From Bacteroidota bacterium (GTDB lineage: Bacteria; Bacteroidota; Bacteroidia; Bacteroidales; Porphyromonadaceae): a stretch of DNA of 64,000 bases. Below the pieces are notes generated by a model. That model searched no databases. It was given only the letters and a program-made list of their open reading frames with translations, and had not been told where the DNA came from. The stretch is taken from assembly GCA_023396255.1 (NCBI GenBank), contig JAEWWU010000018.1:62001-126000 (forward strand), in the 5' to 3' direction. Position 1 is the first letter of the stretch. Each line of letters starts with the position of its first letter. Below are positions 61,631 to 64,000 of the stretch, one piece after another. Both the position numbers and the translations under genes were made by a program.

Positions 61631-61738
61631 GGGATTTAGTTCCCTGCGAAGAAAAATTATATTGGACAAAAGAAAAATTTGCAGGGAATTATCGAAAAAT
61701 AATTCCCTCAAAATCGTCCAAAAGCAGGGAACTAATCG
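61631..61738 (+). repeat. Dispersed palindromic intergenic repeat, copy D
   Basis: This copy has the same layout as copy A: TTTAGTTCCCTGC left arm, core TTGGACAAAAGAAAAATT, AGGGAATTA/AATTCCCT hairpin, and AGGGAACTAATCG right arm. The 17 bases between the last two arms read CAAAAT-CGTCC-AAAAGC, the inverted form of the copy A segment. It fills much of the 379-base gap before the BFD gene and ends 142 bases before its start. Confidence 0.85.
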
Positions 61739-61879
61739 CCAATTCGCTTGGAAGAGCTTGGCAACTCTTATCCGCCGAGTAAAACATTTGCCAACTTTTC
61801 CGTGTTGTAGAAGAAAAGCAATAGGCGATTGCTTTGTATCGACCAACAAAAAACCAAAACTATTAACCAATAAAGAACA

Positions 61880-62062
61880 ATGAGTAACAGAAACGAAATT
61901 ATCTGCAACTGCAACCAGATTACGCGAGGAGAGATAGAGGATGCCATTCGCAACAAGAACCTCAAAACGGTAGACGAAGTAGGCGAAACCGTCGATGCCG
62001 GTACGGTTTGCGGAGCTTGTCAAGACGACATTCAAGAAATACTCGATACCCTCAACGCTTAA
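61880..62062 (+). CDS. BFD-like [2Fe-2S]-binding protein
   Basis: The 60-residue protein has the four cysteines of the BFD-like domain in the typical CxC...CxxC layout (Cys9, Cys11, Cys44, Cys47; ICNCNQIT and VCGACQDDI). Such domains bind a [2Fe-2S] cluster; in bacterioferritin-associated ferredoxin they release iron from bacterioferritin, and related domains are electron carriers. No bacterioferritin gene is in the window, so the partner is unknown. It stands alone between repeat D and a terminator. Confidence 0.9.
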   Translation: MSNRNEIICNCNQITRGEIEDAIRNKNLKTVDEVGETVDAGTVCGACQDDIQEILDTLNA

Positions 62063-62068
62063 ACACAA

Positions 62069-62106
62069 AATCCGCCTGTCAAAGACATTGTCCCGACAGG
62101 CGGATT
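62069..62106. terminator. Bidirectional terminator after the BFD gene
   Basis: A perfect 12-bp stem (62069-62080 with 62095-62106) separates the BFD gene from the convergent small-peptide gene. On the minus strand it is followed by TTTTGTGTTT. Confidence 0.75.
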
Positions 62107-62196
62107 CTCTATTTGGAGGTAAACACCTCCCCACCTAACTTCTACAAAAAAAACTCGTCGTGGCCAATACCACAAACAAGGCACTCAACTTCACCA

Positions 62197-62343
62197 TCAA
62201 CCCGTTGGGTCGCTACCATCATCCTCTCCAATAGGGATTTTAGGACCATCGTCGATAGACCACGAAGAAGGCGCTGCAATCATACTCTCGAGTTCAAGAG
62301 AGAGGCTCTCCACACCGGGAATCGAATAGACTTTCTTTTCCAT
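62197..62343 (-). CDS. Short peptide (48 aa) of the Y-x2-P-x-V-E family, copy 2
   Basis: The peptide begins MEKKVYSIPGVESLSLELES, then MIAAPSS, then an acidic Gly/Pro-rich tail (DDGPKIPIGEDDGSDP). The Y-x2-P-x-V-E-x-L pattern and the switch from an amphipathic stretch to a small-residue/Ser segment match copies at 47825 and 62656. It is followed by a terminator (62069-62106). It may be in one unit with the 62656 peptide and the upstream BspA-like gene, or have its own promoter in the 312-base gap. Confidence 0.6.
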   Translation of the reverse strand: MEKKVYSIPGVESLSLELESMIAAPSSWSIDDGPKIPIGEDDGSDPTG

Positions 62344-62655
62344 ACTATTGTTCTTTCTTGTGCAATAAATGCTAAGTCGTTTTTGCCATTAGCGGGGTAA
62401 AGGTAGTTCCATTTGCCCCCTTCTCACATCTTTTTGATTAGATTAACAGAAAAGCAACAAAAATAGAAGTCTTTTTAACGCAATAGAGATCAAAATGCGA
62501 GAATTATATTGCTTCCAAATATTTAAGTCCCTCCCCTATTCGTGGCACAAAGCCAATCAAAATCTCACTCCCTTGAGATGGGCAGAGGATGCTTCGGTAC
62601 AATCCAAAACATCCTCTGCATTCGGAAAATGCAATCTTCCTTACTAAGATGCTAT
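62344..62655. other. Gap between the two small-peptide genes, with a hairpin
   Basis: A 10-bp perfect inverted repeat (62582-62591 with 62610-62619) lies downstream of the 62656 peptide gene; no T-run follows on the minus strand. Two partial -7 matches are seen on the minus strand (TATTTTTG at 62458-62465, TACCTTTA at 62398-62405), neither with a proper -33 element. No other gene is visible. Confidence 0.5.
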
Positions 62656-62814
62656 TTAGTTCGATACTCCGGGACCGGAACCGGTATCGTCTATTATATC
62701 TCCTGACTCCGGATACTTGTTTCCCAAATCATACGAACCACTACTCCCATTCACCACGTTCTTCATCTCTATGGAAACGTGTTCCACAGTCGGTCGCACA
62801 TACGTCTTTTTCAT
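62656..62814 (-). CDS. Short peptide (52 aa) of the Y-x2-P-x-V-E family, copy 3
   Basis: The gene starts 27 bases after the stop of the BspA-like gene at 62842. The peptide begins MKKTYVRPTVEHVSIEMKNV, then VNGSSG, then a Gly/Asp/Pro-rich tail (ESGDIIDDTGSGPG). It shares the Y-x2-P-x-V-E motif with the other two copies and, like copy 1, directly follows a surface-protein gene. It has no cysteine and no signal peptide. The function is unknown. Confidence 0.65.
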   Translation of the reverse strand: MKKTYVRPTVEHVSIEMKNVVNGSSGSYDLGNKYPESGDIIDDTGSGPGVSN

Positions 62815-62841
62815 AACATTCTTCTTTTTTTATTTCTGTTC

Positions 62842-64000
62842 TTAGCGTACAAAATATTTCTTCCCATTCACAACGTAAACCCCTTCCGGAAGCCCGTCAA
62901 GATTAGAGCTACCTTGGCGCACCACTTGACCATTGATATCAAAAACAATGTCTGCATAGACATCCCCCTCTTGGTTCCTCTCTGTGTTGGGAAGGACTTC
63001 CGCTATGGCTGTGGGGGCTTGCTGCTCCTTGCTTGGGAACATTACGCCGGCTCTCTTCCCGGCTCCGTTATCCTTGCTCATCAGAACGCAAGCGGTGTAT
63101 TTGGTCCATCTTCCTCCCTCTTTTATCCGTTTGTAGAAGCCGGCACCGAATTGATTATTACCTGAATAGTAGTAATAACAAGGTGTGGAAAAAGTGCGTT
63201 CTTGGTACGTACCTTTGAAAGTGTACTTCACTCCGTCCAAGGAGAAAGACACTTCTTGCAAACTTTCTGCTTTTTCTTCCTGCTTTACGATGCCCGTTAT
63301 TGTAGAATAGGTACCGATCCCCTGCGATGTTCCGGTTCTGATTCCCGGGTGTATCATATAGGGGTGGTGAGCTTTTGTTTCCATTACATTGGTCTTAAAC
63401 TCCAAGACAATAGCTCCGTCTGAGTTCTTCTTTACTCCCGAAAACTCTACCACCTCGCAGCTTGCTCCATAGGCACTCTCAATCTGTTCGCGGGTCATAT
63501 TGAACGGAAAACACAATGTGTACCACTTATCTTCTACTCGCACCTCATCTTTCCATATGGAACTGTCTGCCTGCTCCATAGTCAGCATAAAGTTGTTCCA
63601 ACCGGCATACTCTCCTTGATTGTTATTAAACTTTCCAAAGTCTTGCACTGGCCAGATATTTCCATTATACCTTACAAACTTCTTCTCCCACTCTTGAGTT
63701 GTTCCATTTTTAAGGTTTTTAATATGTTGGTTTACATATTTCTCATAAGCTGATTTGGGGTAATGCAGCACGGTAGGCATCGTATAACCCGTGGCTTGGT
63801 TCTTAATGGCATCCCTCTGCACCTCTTCGCCTTGACTTGCCCCCGAGTAGGTGTAAGCGTAGGTATTATTTGGCTGAAAAGCGTGATCCATACACTTGAT
63901 GTTGTCCCCTAAAAGATAAACATCCGTCAGTGCATAATTTTCTTGGAAAGTTTCCTGTTCTATACACTCTACATTCGCCGGAATGGTAATGGTCTTTAAA
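62842..64000 (-). CDS. BspA-like LRR surface protein, N-terminus outside the window (partial)
   Basis: The frame is open from the window edge (codon at 63999) to the stop at 62842; the methionine at 63891 is internal. The first visible residues (LKTITIPANVECIEQETF, LTDVYLLGDNIKCMDHAFQ) are BspA-type LRR_5 repeats. A ~250-residue beta-rich region follows with WYTLCFPFNMTREQIESAYG, a segment common in Bacteroidales surface proteins. The ending is IVFDINGQVV...LPEGVYVVNGKKYFVR, a C-terminal sorting-type tail. It is followed by the small-peptide gene 27 bases downstream. Confidence 0.8.
   Translation of the reverse strand, partial: LKTITIPANVECIEQETFQENYALTDVYLLGDNIKCMDHAFQPNNTYAYTYSGASQGEEVQRDAIKNQATGYTMPTVLHYPKSAYEKYVNQHIKNLKNGTTQEWEKKFVRYNGNIWPVQDFGKFNNNQGEYAGWNNFMLTMEQADSSIWKDEVRVEDKWYTLCFPFNMTREQIESAYGASCEVVEFSGVKKNSDGAIVLEFKTNVMETKAHHPYMIHPGIRTGTSQGIGTYSTITGIVKQEEKAESLQEVSFSLDGVKYTFKGTYQERTFSTPCYYYYSGNNQFGAGFYKRIKEGGRWTKYTACVLMSKDNGAGKRAGVMFPSKEQQAPTAIAEVLPNTERNQEGDVYADIVFDINGQVVRQGSSNLDGLPEGVYVVNGKKYFVR

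Noticed and set aside
47825..62814. Short peptides as RiPP precursors
   Set aside because: No modifying enzyme, protease-transporter or leader cleavage motif is adjacent, so only the peptide family itself is claimed.

Overview
This window is a piece of a Bacteroidota (Bacteroidales) chromosome, most likely Porphyromonas or a close relative. The evidence is: many secreted proteins ending in type IX secretion (T9SS) C-terminal sorting domains; leucine-rich-repeat surface proteins of the InlJ/BspA kind; a family S46 dipeptidyl-peptidase with DPP11-type specificity; a TPR-type hybrid two-component system; ferredoxin-linked 2-oxoacid oxidoreductases typical of anaerobic amino-acid fermenters; and promoters of the Bacteroidota form TAnnTTTG with an upstream TTTG. 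I found no rRNA, tRNA, CRISPR array, transposase or phage gene. Both ends of the window cut through secreted-protein genes.

Layout. 1-2.6 kb: the end of a T9SS cargo gene, a duplicated LRR surface protein and a DUF486 membrane protein. 2.7-5.8 kb: a histidine kinase, then kbl (threonine/glycine metabolism) with a DUF5606 gene. 5.9-14.3 kb: a four-gene envelope operon (TonB-dependent receptor, DUF4876-like protein, DUF6850-like barrel, large T9SS cargo). 14.4-16.4 kb: AraC regulator and a tandem SnoaL-fold secreted protein. 16.6-19.3 kb: secreted esterase-like protein and VanW-like protein. 19.5-26.3 kb: 2-oxoacid:ferredoxin oxidoreductase operon with an extra small membrane protein, then nifJ. 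26.3-32.9 kb: AAA ATPase, lpxH, DUF59, DPP11, CYTH and Smr/DUF2027 genes. 33.6-39.9 kb: dapB, lepB, a degenerate S26 paralogue, wbqC-like and a BspA-like T9SS protein. 40.3-46.0 kb: DEAD helicase and a ROK-bioD-spoT operon. 46.6-54.5 kb: class I aldolase, a lipoprotein with a 57-residue peptide gene, an LRR lipoprotein and a peptidase/deaminase/nucleoside phosphorylase operon. 54.7-64 kb: Omp28-like T9SS protein, an unknown gene with three upstream iterons, the hybrid two-component regulator, a BFD-like ferredoxin, and a BspA-like protein with two downstream small peptide genes.

The metabolic genes fit peptide fermentation: DPP11 and the M20 dipeptidase liberate amino acids, Kbl handles threonine-derived carbon, and the Kor/Vor and NifJ complexes oxidise 2-oxoacids to acyl-CoA while reducing ferredoxin. 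LepB, LpxH, DapB and WbqC serve envelope biogenesis.

The most unusual items are: (i) four dispersed ~110-bp palindromic intergenic repeats in which the segment between the inverted arms is flipped in two copies relative to the other two; (ii) three short peptide genes (48-57 codons) sharing a Y-x2-P-x-V-E motif, two of them directly downstream of surface-protein genes; (iii) three 17-bp iterons abutting a promoter next to the hybrid two-component regulator; and (iv) a signal-peptidase paralogue lacking both catalytic residues, overlapping lepB.
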